A DNA stretch of 64,000 nucleotides from Powellomyces hirtus (GCA_025526995.1 JAHLKG010000004.1:1-64000); one strand, 5' to 3'. Shown: positions 29,634 through 39,909, counted from the first letter of the stretch. Notes: generated by a model from the sequence alone, not told the origin. Made by a program: numbers and translations.

Positions 29634-29660
29634 GAGCAATCGATCCGCGATGATGGAATT

Positions 29661-31100
29661 TTACTCATTCGGGAGCTCCGTCATGGACGCTTTCGTCATT
29701 GGCGTGATGTTGTTGTCGTAGTGCTTGATGCACATGCTTTCGCGATGGTATTTGAATGCTGGGGCCGGTAAAGGCTTCGTAAGTGAGTCGGCTACCATTT
29801 CAGCGGTGGGTAAGTACTCCAGGTGAATCTCCTTGTCGATGTGATCACGAATGAAGTGATGTCGAATGTCGATGTGCTTGGTACGGGCGTGATGCACGGG
29901 ATTCATTGCCAACGAGATGCATGACTGATTGTCTTCGTAGACCGTTGTAGGTCGAGCATTCTCATCGAGATATTCGGGGATTTGGAGTTCTTGCAGAAGT
30001 GAGCGAAGCCAGATTGTCTCTTGAGTGGCGAATGAAAGTGCCATGTATTCAGCTTTGGTAGATGAGAGAGCAACGGTGGGTTGGCGCTTCGAAGCCCAAG
30101 TAACAGGGCCCGCATTTCCAATGTAGAAAAGGTAGCCAGTGATTGACCGTCGATCAATGATGTTGTTTCCCCAGTCGGCATCGCTGTAGCCGTGGAGGGT
30201 GACGTTATTTCCGCCGATGCAGAGGCTGTAATCTGATGTTCCCCGTAGGTAGCGAAGAACGCGCTTTGCAGCTTGCAGATGTTGAGGCGAAGGGTTGCTT
30301 GCGAAGCGAGAAAGCATACTGACCGCGACAGCGATGTCAGGACGCGTGCATATCATCAGGTACATGAGAGAACCAACGATTTCGCGATATTCTCCTTCTT
30401 GCGGGTTAGGTGAAGTCTTTGTATTTTCGACTTCATAGGGTTCGAGCTTGGTCTGGTCCATCGGAGTGTTGACGGGCTTGCAATCTTGCATACCAAAGCG
30501 CTCGAGGATGTCATTTACATATGACTCTTGATCGAGATAGATGACGTGCCTTGAGTAGTCGCGTCGAACTCTCATTCCCAGGTAGTGGTTGACTTCGCCT
30601 AGGTCTGTCATGTTGAACTCGTTGTGCAGGGATGTCTTGATTGACGAGATTTCCGATTCGGTCTTTGCGAAAATGAGAAGATCGTCGACGTAGACGGAGA
30701 TGTACTGCAATGAGTCACTTTCAGGTAGAGTTCTGATGTAGACGGCATTGTCATTTGCCAGGCGCTTGAATCCCAAAGAAGTCAGTTCTTTGTGAAGTAG
30801 GGAGTACCATTCGCGCGGGGCTTGTTTCAGACCGTAAAGGGCCTTTCGGAGTCGAAGGATGGTCCCGGGCGGAAAGCCAGAGCCTTCAGGGGCATAGATT
30901 AGGATGGTCTCAGTAACAATCCCATTCAGGAATGCGGTTACTACATCCATTTGATGGCATTTCAAGCCTAGACTGACGGCGAGAGCGAGAAGGACGCGTT
31001 GGGTAGCAATCTTGGCAACCGGAGCGTAGGTTTCGTTGTAGTCGATGCCGTAGCGTTGTTCGAAGCCTTTGACTACAAGCCGGGCCTTGTATCGTTGGGG
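29661..31100 (-). CDS. Copia C reverse transcriptase-RNase H
   Basis: Frame from PQRYKARLVVKG through HQMDVVTAFLNG, catalytic YVDDLLIF and RNase H (GYSDADWG, ADSLTKPLPAP) to MTELPNE. Open apart from the TAA at 31101-31103 at its N-terminal side. Same frame as the integrase block, so only one codon separates them. More intact than copy B. Confidence 0.88.
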   Translation of the reverse strand, partial: PQRYKARLVVKGFEQRYGIDYNETYAPVAKIATQRVLLALAVSLGLKCHQMDVVTAFLNGIVTETILIYAPEGSGFPPGTILRLRKALYGLKQAPREWYSLLHKELTSLGFKRLANDNAVYIRTLPESDSLQYISVYVDDLLIFAKTESEISSIKTSLHNEFNMTDLGEVNHYLGMRVRRDYSRHVIYLDQESYVNDILERFGMQDCKPVNTPMDQTKLEPYEVENTKTSPNPQEGEYREIVGSLMYLMICTRPDIAVAVSMLSRFASNPSPQHLQAAKRVLRYLRGTSDYSLCIGGNNVTLHGYSDADWGNNIIDRRSITGYLFYIGNAGPVTWASKRQPTVALSSTKAEYMALSFATQETIWLRSLLQELQIPEYLDENARPTTVYEDNQSCISLAMNPVHHARTKHIDIRHHFIRDHIDKEIHLEYLPTAEMVADSLTKPLPAPAFKYHRESMCIKHYDNNITPMTKASMTELPNE

Positions 31101-32288
31101 TTAACCATTCAGGTCTCGCTTAATCTTGAATACCCATTTAGTGCGGATGGGCCGTTGATTGTGCGGTAAGGATTTGGGGTTAATGACTTCCCATGTTTCA
31201 TTGGTATGAAGGGACTTCAATTCGGCATTTATGGCCTCGGTCCACTTCGGCGCGTCGTCTGATGAGAGCGCTTGTTTGTAAGTTTGGGGTTCTTCGGTAC
31301 TTGCAGCCGAAAGAGCGCTCGCCGTCTTCTCGTTGATGTAGTCAGCGAAGACTGTCAAATGATTGACAATTTCGAGCGGTTCCCATGTATTATCTTCGTC
31401 TTCGAATCCTAGCCATTTGCAGAGGAATTCGGGGCCTTCCGGGCCATCACGTGAGTCGAGAATCTCTTCGACTTTGTAGAGTTCTTCGGGCGGAATGTAG
31501 TCTTTCGCGAGTTCGAGTGCTGAGTTTTCGTCGAACGTTACATCGCGAGAAATGACTATTTCTTGACGGTTGTCATCCCAACAGCGGTAAGCGCTGTCAA
31601 ATTCGTAACCAATGAGTTTGAGACGTGTGGCGCGCGGTGCCAACTTTGAGACTTGTTTTCTCTTGACGAGATGCACGAAGGCATCGGCCCAGATCACACG
31701 AAGGTGAGAAAGTGAGGGCTCTTCGCCGTTGAGCCGTTCGTACGGCGAAATGTTGTTATTGGACTTGTGGGGTAGGCAATTCCGTAAGTAGACTGATGTA
31801 GCCGCTAACTTGGTCCAGAGTTGTTTCGGGATGCCGTATGAGTGTTCCAATGAACGAATGGTGTCGAACAGGGTGAGGTTGAACCTTTCAGCTACACTGT
31901 TAGACTGTGGGGAATCTGCAGCGGTGACTTCGTGCAGAATGCCCTTTTTCGAAATGAATTCTTTCAGATCGTGATTGACAAACTCCCCCCCTCGATCGGA
32001 ATGAAGTCGTCTGACCCTTTTGTTGGTCTGTTTTTCGATGAAATTGATGAATTCAATCAATTTTGCAGTAGATTCGCTCTTCGTCTTCAAGAAGAAGATC
32101 CATGTGAAGCGTGAATAGTCATCGATCACAACGAGGGCATATTTCTCATCGCCAACCGCGGGTATGTGCGGACCGTTTAGGTCGAAATGTAGGCGATCGA
32201 GTGGCGTCTTGGACCGTGTCATCGTACCGTTGAATGGTGAGCGCTTGTGCTTACCAAACTCGCAACCTTTGCAGAATTTGCATGACAA
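31101..32288 (-). CDS. Copia C integrase and chromodomain
   Basis: Starts in the pre-integrase zinc region (CKFCKGCEFGKHKRSPF), then DDE integrase (LHFDLNGPH, LHSDRGGEFV, Glu in VAERFNLTLF), a chromodomain (YKVEEILDSRDG, FLCKWLGFEDEDNTWEP, about 31360-31480), and the first part of reverse transcriptase (RTKWVFKIKRDLNG) before the TAA at 31101-31103. The N-terminal half of the polyprotein has been removed by deletion near 32280. Confidence 0.85.
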   Translation of the reverse strand: MSCKFCKGCEFGKHKRSPFNGTMTRSKTPLDRLHFDLNGPHIPAVGDEKYALVVIDDYSRFTWIFFLKTKSESTAKLIEFINFIEKQTNKRVRRLHSDRGGEFVNHDLKEFISKKGILHEVTAADSPQSNSVAERFNLTLFDTIRSLEHSYGIPKQLWTKLAATSVYLRNCLPHKSNNNISPYERLNGEEPSLSHLRVIWADAFVHLVKRKQVSKLAPRATRLKLIGYEFDSAYRCWDDNRQEIVISRDVTFDENSALELAKDYIPPEELYKVEEILDSRDGPEGPEFLCKWLGFEDEDNTWEPLEIVNHLTVFADYINEKTASALSAASTEEPQTYKQALSSDDAPKWTEAINAELKSLHTNETWEVINPKSLPHNQRPIRTKWVFKIKRDLNG

Positions 32289-32508
32289 TGTCAGTCGGTA
32301 CTTCGGACGGTACTATCGCCGAGTCTGCATGAATTTCTCCATGATTCATCTCATCCACATCGGCATCTGCGTCGTGGGAATCATGGTAGATCGAGGCATC
32401 TATATTAACGTCTTCTTCAGCGTCAGGACCCCGTTGGGCTTCTCGTGTGGCTTGACGGGCTTGTTGGTGGGTCTGCACTCCTTGAATGGGAGATCTTGCA
32501 GTAGGCAT
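32251..32508 (-). pseudogene. Copia C gag, N-terminal remnant
   Basis: An 85-codon ORF starting MPTARSPIQGVQTHQQ about 115 bases inside the 5' LTR, acidic (DADADVDEMNHGE), then running out of frame into the integrase block at the deletion point. Lacks capsid and zinc knuckle. Confidence 0.6.
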
Positions 32509-32608
32509 CTTGACGGTGTGCTCGGTACTTTCTTGGCACTTGAATTTCGACGGAAGACTTGTAGTTTACAGGTTTTACAAAGGGAGAATGATTCGAATTC
32601 GACCGGTC

Positions 32609-32980
32609 TCAGGCTCAATACCTATTGGAGATATCGTCGTTTCCAGTACTTTATCGGAAATGCAGAGGATTGGCCGAATTCGATGTGGCCTCCAGTATAC
32701 TTCGTAAAGGGGGTTTACAGAGCTCTTCTGTGATGCAGATGACGATGTAGCGTTGTCAGATGCACGGAGATGTAATGTATGTTATGTCTTAAAGTCTTAT
32801 CGGTAATGTCTCGCTTCGAGCGTTCTAATCTACTTTTTTTCTCCAATCACGTGATCACACGTGATCCAATTCAGCTCTTAGCGTTACCGGTATGATGGTC
32901 ACGCGTTCTAGTCGGAGAATCCAAGTAAGGATCTAATGTAAGGACCAAACGTTGAGTACGCAAGTCTCAACATTCCAATA
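32609..32980 (-). repeat. 5' LTR and primer site of copia C
   Basis: LTR 32623-32980, followed on the minus strand by GGTATTGAGCCTGA (32609-32622), a degenerate form of the initiator tRNA-Met anticodon-arm site seen in copia A. Confidence 0.8.
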
Positions 32981-33141
32981 GACTGTGGAGGATTATTTAG
33001 CGGCTATCTTCAAGTGTCTACCCTCGGAACAGGCAACATTCCTAAGCACGGTTGTCTCTCAGGATCTGGCACTCTGGAAAAGTGCGGCGCCATACTCGGA
33101 TGAGGGCAAAGATGAAGACACTGTTGTGCGTAGCTCCGGTT
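32981..33141 (+). pseudogene. Gene T2, last exon after the copia C insertion
   Basis: With copia C and one GACTG removed, the frame of KSKLLWLT continues as VEDYLAAIFKCLPSEQ, then TVVSQDLALWKSAAPYSDEG and a stop TAA at about 33139-33141. This shows the insertion hit a previously open reading frame. Function unknown. Confidence 0.55.
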
Positions 33142-33402
33142 AAGGTGTAGTGCAACAAAGGTAGGCTAGCTCGACACTCTCAATGACAATGGGATGGTTG
33201 TATTGTTGTTATATGTAAACGGTGAAAAAGAAGATCTACGCTAATAAGAAGAAGGAAAAGTGGCTGTGCAAGCTATCTAAGCATACGCGGTCAGATGAAG
33301 CACCATTGCACAGCGGAAGTCACGTGGAGTCTTGGAGCGCTGTCGATTTGACAGGTTTATATCAAAAGTCCAATCTCAACAGACACTTGCCAGCGCCAGT
33401 CC

Positions 33403-33666
33403 ATGGCCAATTCCGAAGCCAATTTCAGAATGGAGCCTGGCCCAATCCTGCCAGAGGATGAGGATTCTGACAATGAAGTCAATCATCTCCCCCCAATCTC
33501 AGCGTTTGCAGGTCCCGCCAACTCTGCTCCGCCCTTAACCTATGGCAACTCTTTCACCGTGGATAGTGGGTTCCTGAGCCAGTTTGCACATTCTACCAAT
33601 ATCCAGGACTCAGAGATCTTTCCCAGTCAAACATTAACCACTCACTCGCTTTCACAATTGGATTGA
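33403..33666 (+). CDS. Small acidic ORF at the right end of the transposon-like region
   Basis: 87 codons, MANSEANFRMEPGPILPEDEDSDNEVN in parts, no recognised domain, possibly the last exon of a third gene: upstream blocks at 33222-33402 are Lys-rich and open in another frame. It ends just before the subterminal repeats at 33673. Confidence 0.3.
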   Translation: MANSEANFRMEPGPILPEDEDSDNEVNHLPPISAFAGPANSAPPLTYGNSFTVDSGFLSQFAHSTNIQDSEIFPSQTLTTHSLSQLD

Positions 33667-33757
33667 TCCGTTTGGCGCTTGTGGGAGTCCATAAGCGCTC
33701 GATTAGCTGCCATAGGCGCTCAATTAGCTGCCCATAAGCGCTCAATTAAACCTTTTT
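33666..33757 (+). repeat. Three-copy tandem motif with GCGCT core
   Basis: CATAAGCGCTCGATTAGCTGC, CATAGGCGCTCAATTAGCTG and CATAAGCGCTCAATTAAACC follow one another, preceded by GGCGCTTG. They look like subterminal transposase-binding repeats of the T1/T2 transposon. Confidence 0.5.
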
Positions 33758-34671
33758 TGCAATAAAATCAGTGCTCCACAACAAAATGTGAACTATTTCC
33801 ACTGTTTGTCCCCAGGTTTAATGGACGTTTTTGACAATTGATGGCTGTGCCACCACATCGATGCAAAAAATCATTGACAAGAACGTGCCTCGAGTGCCAA
33901 ATTCCTGAAAGGGAGAAGTGGAATTCAGTTGATTCACTGGTCAAGATTGTTGCCAAATAACGTTGAAAAGAACGTGGGAAAAGTACTGTTCCACTCATAT
34001 TTGGAACAGAATGTTGGTGTTGGATTTGCATTCGAAACATGGTGTACCTGCCGTGGTGTGTCTGGCTGTGTCACATTGGTTTTGTCTGAAACTGGCGTCT
34101 AAACTTCCATCTGACGAGCATTTGCCAGGCAGTGGTTGACCCATATCTCTTTCCAAACATGGAAACACGTCAACGTAGTGGTGACCTTTTTAATGGGTTT
34201 GCGTCAAAAGTGGGACGTATACACACGCAAATTCTTTCGTGTGTCCAACACCAAAAAAGCACGTGGATTGGTCGCTGCAGGGGTTCACGGTGTAGTATAT
34301 GTATCTAGTATGCCCGACCTTCCCCTGAAGTGAAACATGATAGATGTAGTATCCTGCCACGCCTTCTTAATTTAATCAATCAGCGTGAACATAGGCGAAT
34401 GGATGAGGATGAAGTGGATGGCTGGATGGCATGCATGCGTTAAACTCACCCGTCTCTTCTCTCGCTCGTCGGCGCCTCCCCTCCCTCGCTTTTGCCGCAT
34501 GCATGGCGAGCAACGCACCTCTACATATGTAACATCCATGTCTTGCCCTCCGCCTCAATCACCATCTGTAGCGCCTCCTTTTCATCGTCATCGTCAACCG
34601 CCGACTTTCACTTCAATCCCCGCTGCCCGCTCCCCCATCCCTTGATTGCCCCCACCCCTCTACGAGTAGTA
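33758..34671. other. Intergenic stretch, no supported gene
   Basis: Only a short open stretch (34136-34333, QTWKHVNVVVTFLMGLRQKW) of transposon-like character and CT-rich sequence just before the next gene (34440-34660, probable 5' UTR/promoter). Confidence 0.5.
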
Positions 34672-36163
34672 ATGGACTTCCCACGACAGGATACTTCGCT
34701 GCAGTCTCAAGTGACCCGACCGTTGGTTGCAGGCATCGACTATATTTTAAAGGCTCGTTCCCCGCTCCGCAATGAGGTAAGCAGAGCTTTTGTACCTCTA
34801 CTCGCGCCTTAAACCCGAGGCTCCTACGCTTCTCACCCCAACCAACTCACCATGTCTCTTCGCATTGACACGCAAAGGCTCAAAGAAATAAGCGGACGGC
34901 AAGACTTCCACCGCTCCAGAATCTTCCAGCCGGCCAGGTGACATTTGAGGAACTGCATCACACCTGTCAAACTTTTTTAACGTCCTTTCGCCACCGCAGA
35001 CACTGCTAGGCATCACCACCCTTCCGCCTGGCAACCTGTGGACGGGCGTCGGTCTACCAGCCGGGAACACCTGGACACGTTAGGGAGCAACTGAGACGTA
35101 CCCGGCCCCGGGAGGACCCGGGCCCGCCAACCCCGTGCTCCTGGCAGCCCACCGACTGGTGTGCGCCATGTTCAACTCCGACAAAGTTATCAACGCACTG
35201 GCATACCACTGCATCCCCGTCACAAGCCCAGCTGCCCCGAACCCGTCGATCTCTCTGCAACCACCGCCCTTCCAGCAGCCAAGGTGATCCGTGGCCACAT
35301 CATGGCTCACCTTCCTGACTTGATCGTGGACACCTCGATGGAAGCTGACGTGTTTTGTGAAGCGCGGCTCAATCCTCCCGGGCGTGATTTCTTATGCATT
35401 GCAGTCGATTTTTGGAACGAGTGCTCCTCTGTCGTGGATGAAAGCCGAAGGGTTTGGCTTGCGATTGTGTTGGCAATCAAAATGTTCCACGAGATTGCAC
35501 ATGTCTTGATGTTCCGGTAAGCCTGAGCGGTCGGACGAATGTAGTCGCACTGATTCTGACACCGTGCATTGCACTCCAGACAAGGATTCGGGGGGCAGGT
35601 TGCCACTACCACCCCCAACGTAGAGGCGTACCTCACACCAGGTGGCGTACTTGAATTCGAGGCCGGTGACGCGTTTGAAACACTGGCTTTTGGTGGACAC
35701 ATCTCAAACTTTACGCCAAAGGAAAGCGTTCAGGTAACAGTTGTCTGCCCGGCACGCGGCACGTACGCTTGACTTATTTAACTAGATTGATCCTGATGCC
35801 GATATCCTTCGGATACTTCGACAGGATTCAGTGTACGGGCTGACGTTTCAGGCGCTTAGAATGAAGAAACGGGTGATCCCGATTTCGTGGGCGATCAGCC
35901 TACTTGGCGCAGCGTTCTGGGTCACGGCCCCTCAACGGCTACACCCTTTCCCGTCGACCCCTGCCATTTTGGCGGCAACCGCTGTCGACGAGACCTTTTA
36001 TGCCGGCGAGACTCAATATTTGTCCCCCGATACCGTGTCGCCTCTGTCGGGACACAGTACATCCCCACCAGTCGCGGCCGCCGCCAACACCGTTGCTTTA
36101 AGTCCGACCCCCAGGCGTCGCTCGCTCAGGCAGCAGATTAAGAATCTCATGCACATCGCTTGA
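34672..36163 (+). CDS. HExxH-motif protein (putative zinc metallopeptidase), seven exons
   Basis: Exons 34672-34776, 34878-34937, 35000-35078, 35148-35218, 35284-35516, 35580-35733 and 35786-36163 join in frame through introns of 51-101 bp to give about 359 residues. Exon 5 ends with a helix carrying HEIAH (H174, E175, H178), the zinc-binding motif of gluzincin-type peptidases, preceded by DTSMEADVFCEARLNPPG. After it come GDAFETLAFGG, where a third zinc ligand such as Glu could lie, and a C-terminal tail rich in Ser/Thr/Ala with a basic end. I recall similar uncharacterised proteins in Agaricomycetes; peptidase activity is inferred from the motif only. No signal peptide is seen. Confidence 0.7.
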
Positions 36164-36364
36164 ACGAGGTTTTTTTTCCAGGTTGGGGCATTCATGTATT
36201 TTGTTTTGTTTCCCGGAACATCAAGTAAATGATGTCGTTTAGGTCGTATAGTGTAGTTAGCTCGGCGTAAGCGTCAACTCCTCAGTGGCAGTGTAAAAAT
36301 TTCTTCAATGTATTGTGCGTTTCGCAACAGAAGAAAAAACAAGTCATATCGGGGAGAAATCATG

Positions 36365-38171
36365 TTAGCAAAAGGCACGAAGGGCCTGCTGCTCCAATGC
36401 GAGCTCGTTTGACGATGCGTTCGGCTTGGCCAAGGCGAGGTCAACGCAGACGATTCTCCGCGCGGACGACAGCCAGGAGACGGACGGCAGCGCGACAAAA
36501 TTGCAGTCGCGGACATCGCCATGTGCAAAGCCAAGTTTATGGAGCGCTGCGAGGGACGCCTTGGCGGCGTGGCGTTCGTCGGGGTTGATCCAGTCGACCG
36601 CGGCGCCGCGCTCCATCACAAGACCCAGGGCTTGATAACCGTCGTACGCCACGCGCGCAAAGATCTGGGGGATGTGCTTGCCCTGGATGCTGCGCAGGCC
36701 CTCGTAGATTTGTGCCTCGTGGTTGAGCGCAACGACTTGTGAGCTGAATTTTCGATCTACGGTTTTCATGGCCACCGCACCGCCTTTCCATACACAGGCA
36801 ATGACCGTGCCATGAAGGCCCTGTCCAAGGCGAGAACCCCAGACGACGTCTTCAAAGTTCTCGAGGATAAAGCGTTCCGTCATGGGGTCAATTTTCACGT
36901 TTGGCTTGGCGAGAAAGGCCAGCGCAGTGGATGTGAGACTGGTAGCCACGTTTTTGGCAGTCTGCAGTGGATTTGCCCGGCCTTCGGCTGCGGTCGCCTG
37001 CGCAGTGGTTGCAAGCTTGCTGGCCAAGCCCCGGACCACTTGCAGCGGATGTGTCCGGCCTTCTGCTGCGGCCGCAAGTTCGTCGAAGACGGCAGAGGCG
37101 CGCCTCCGAATGTTGCCAATGAGCACCTCCGTCCCGCGAAGGGCATCAGTCCCAGCAATCTTGAGGCTTGTCGAATAGTCGGCAAGAAACGGCTGACCGT
37201 CACTCCCATTGGTGCTGCCGTTGTTTTCAGAAGACGAAGGGAAGTATTCCGATTCCGACGAACCCTCGATAGTGGTGGTGGTCTCCCCCGAGGACGCCAG
37301 ATGCAGGGTTTGGCTAGGGTCGAAGGGCTCCATATAACCGCCTCGGCCTTGGTTCGAGAGTACAAGGGACAGCACGTACGCGTACGCTCTTAGAAAAGAG
37401 GGGGCAGACGGGCCGCCCGTCGAGGTGCCGAGGACAGGGTCCGAAATTGCCAGAGACGATCTATCTCGACGAAGAAACCACGTACAGTCGTACGTGCTCA
37501 GAACCCCGTATTTCTGCCGATTGCGGTTCATGTATCCTGCAATCTGCTGGATTGGCAGAACCACGCACGTTTCTGGGCTCGTCACAACACCTCGATCGCG
37601 CCGGTCAAGGTGCTCGCGGTAGCGAATGTGGAGCGGCTTGGCCGTATTCGGTAAAACTAGGGGCTTTTTCACCTCCGTAAGCAGAATTGGGAACTTGAGG
37701 CCGTTTGCGTAGCTTTTCACACAGGATATATCGGGTTTTGTGCCTAGCGGGTCTAGCCATAAGTCTGTCACCCTGACAGACCAGTTCAGGGCGGCGTTCT
37801 CTTGCCTAAAAAAATCAACCACCGGTCGCAGCCTAAACATCAACTCGGCGGATAAGTGAGACTCGGCCTCGAAAATCGGGTCACTGCGATGCGAAAGGTT
37901 AGCTCACGTGGGAAGTTAGCGCGCCCCTCTGTGCAGATAACTGGCATTCATACGAAATAGGGCGAGCGAAGTCGGGGCGGTGTGTGGCCGACTGGTTGGG
38001 GAAGCGGTAAGCACTCGCGGCTTGAGCAAACACGGCCCAGTGAGTGACAGCTGGGGGTCGGACGCCGTGAACAGAGTCAGTGGTTGAGTTTCCAAGGCCT
38101 AGCTCGTTGGTGTACCTCCGAAGCGGGGAGTCGAGCTCACGCTCAAACTCAAGGACGCTGGGTGAGGCCAT
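36365..38171 (-). CDS. Restriction-endonuclease-like / protein-kinase-like fusion protein (copy 1)
   Basis: Two exons: 38171-37942 and 37883-36365, with a 58-bp intron (GTTATC...CGCAG) that joins as YEC-H-DPIFEAE; 582 residues. N-terminal half has a PD-(D/E)xK nuclease-like core: D128 in KPDISC and E146-x-K148 in LLTEVKKP. A low-complexity Ser/Thr linker follows, then a kinase-like domain with glycine loop GQGLHGTV, Lys in VAMK, catalytic HGDVRDCN (D533, N538) and metal Asp in CVDLALAKP (D558). The domain ends right after this, so the C-lobe is truncated relative to normal kinases. This order resembles fungal Crinkler-type effector relatives and fungal-specific kinases. The second copy is at 42827. 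Confidence 0.75.
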
Positions 38172-38193
38172 GTAAGTTGGACCTAGGCTGGAA

Positions 38194-38275
38194 ATGGTGG
38201 GAGTGGAAATTGGAGCGGGAATTGGAATGGGAATTGGAGCAGGAATTGGAGTGACAGGCGGGGGGGGGGGGGGGG
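38194..38275 (+). repeat. GGAATT-type minisatellite and poly-G tract
   Basis: Repeats of about 12 bp (GGAATTGGAGCG variants) at 38194-38255 run into 16 consecutive G (38260-38275), just upstream of the nuclease-kinase gene, in its presumed promoter. Confidence 0.75.
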
Positions 38276-38648
38276 AGTGTGAAACTCACCGTGCCATTAA
38301 CCTGTTTACGGTAATATCACATGCACAGCCACCCGCCCAGCCAACGCAAACCTCGGGGGGAAGACCGGGGGGGAAAAAGGCGGCCATTGTGCTAGCTCAC
38401 ACAGGACATTGAGAAGAGAGCGCAAAGATAACCGGTAAAGCTAGGCACTCCAATTTACCCCCTAACCCTACTCTGGCCGTGCCGTGTATTTTACCCTCGA
38501 CAGCATCAGCGACTCTTCGTGAAGTCAGTTATGGATGGGGCGTCCGTGTCTTTTTGATGCACAAGGCCGAGAGCAAGGGTGTGCAACCTTAACCCTAAGC
38601 TTCTGCTGACAACGGGACCAAATCCTTCTTGACAAAGGCTGGATCTGT

Positions 38649-38845
38649 CACTCTACAAGCCGTGGCAGGCGGCAGTCTTCTTTGCAAAAAAAAAGAATGG
38701 CACTTTACGCTGCTGCGTTGACCACCGGTGTTGCACGCAGACAAAGACGGATCGCACTCCGTTACCAAACCTCTTGAAGTTGCGCGATTACTTGCATGGG
38801 AAGAAGCTTTTCTCTGCGATCGACATAGACAAGGCGTAGAGAGAT
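38649..38845 (+). pseudogene. Degenerate gypsy reverse transcriptase fragment
   Basis: Reads LYKPWQAAVFFAKKKNG, TLRCCVDHRC, then TPLPNLLKLRDYLHGKKLF and SAIDIDKA before a TAG. This matches the conserved finger/palm start of gypsy reverse transcriptase (SPWAAPVFFxKKKxG, xCVDYRxLN, xxPLPLI, FxxxDLxxA). No LTRs or other domains are seen, so it is an old relic. The A9 run at 38686-38694 may hold an indel. Confidence 0.6.
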
Positions 38846-39289
38846 GCGACCTGTTGCTTGAGGACAACCGACATTGCTGAAAAGCTTCAAGCAAGAGAAA
38901 GAAAGTTTACACTTGCTTTTCTTCACTTTCTAACGAGGATGATCCGCTGCTGACACCTGTACAAAAAGGCCTTGGAAGTGCTAGGTCACTTTACCGACCC
39001 AGACGGTCCGAGTACCAAACCAGGCTTTGGGTCATTTTAACTCTCCGTCCTCAATGAAGTCAGTTCGACCAGTGTTTCGACGCGACGACCGGAGAACGTG
39101 TTCCGGACACATATGTCAAAGAGGCTGAGAAAGTGGTGCGGCCGGATGGTCGGACGCTGTTGTCGCCTCGCCATCACTTGAACACTTCTTGAGGTTTGCG
39201 CACGCCCAGAGGTGGTGATCGGGTATTCCGTCGGCAGTCACACGTACGCCAAACATCTCAAGTGAAGCGGCAGCCCCACACTCTTGGCC

Positions 39290-39817
39290 ATGGAAGGAGA
39301 CAACCCGCGATGCTACAGGAGCTGCCTCCGACAAGCAGATATGATAGGTTGTGCATACCGACGAGAGCGACCTTGCACTTCGGCACCTGCATCCCACAAC
39401 TCCGTCGCCTCTCGGTCTCTCTCGGACCGAAGCAGCGTCCAACGCATTCGAGCATCTCTCTTCGCGGCCTTTCCTGACGTCGCAGCCGACACCGTCTCCA
39501 CCGCAATGCTCACTGCCGCCGGCGAAACGCTCCATCACGTGCTCAGTGCTGGTGGAGACCCCCGCACGGTACTGGACCTGGCCCAGGACGTGGTCGCATC
39601 GATTGTCGCCCTCGCCCGGGTGCAGCAAGCCTCTCGCCGCGAGGCAGAACGCGTCCACGAGAAAGCCTTGCGGAACCGAAACCCGATATATTCGCAGGAG
39701 CTTGCGCCGGAGGTGGACTATCCGGAGCTGAGCGACAGTGAGGGCGACGAGCAGGATGACGACGACCGAGCTGAATGGGAAGCTCTCGAACGGCGACGTG
39801 CCCGCAAACGACAATAA
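39290..39817 (+). CDS. Hypothetical protein with acidic C-terminus
   Basis: About 175 codons, no recognised domain. Helical middle (TAMLTAAGETLHHVL, VVASIVALARVQQASRREAE), then an acidic run (SDSEGDEQDDDDRAEWE) and a basic end (ERRRARKRQ), a composition common in nuclear proteins. High GC third positions and an orderly composition from about 39400 favour coding, but the N-terminal 40 codons are irregular, so the true start may be an upstream exon not seen. Confidence 0.4.
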   Translation: MEGDNPRCYRSCLRQADMIGCAYRRERPCTSAPASHNSVASRSLSDRSSVQRIRASLFAAFPDVAADTVSTAMLTAAGETLHHVLSAGGDPRTVLDLAQDVVASIVALARVQQASRREAERVHEKALRNRNPIYSQELAPEVDYPELSDSEGDEQDDDDRAEWEALERRRARKRQ

Positions 39818-39909
39818 ATCTCAATCTTGATCTCGGTGCGGAAGATCACCTCGCAAATGCGATTACTCGAAGAGTGGGCGACGAACAGGATGCTTTGAAG
39901 CGCATACTG

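Larger units (their letters stand above)
29264..32980 (-). mobile_element. Ty1/copia retrotransposon C, internally deleted
   Basis: 3717 bp on the minus strand with LTRs 29264-29621 and 32623-32980 (358 bp each, about two differences, the most similar LTR pair in the window) and a 5-bp target duplication GACTG. Internal order: primer site, first part of gag, then directly pre-integrase, integrase, chromodomain, reverse transcriptase, RNase H. Most of gag and protease are deleted, so the copy is non-autonomous. It interrupts gene T2. Confidence 0.92.

Noticed and set aside
34385..34645. Plus- and minus-strand ORFs upstream of the HExxH gene
   Set aside because: CT-rich leader sequence of the next gene; no domain.
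38447..38600. CCCTAA-like words suggesting a telomere
   Set aside because: Single isolated copies (also near 28240 and 46459), no tandem array, so no chromosome end is indicated.
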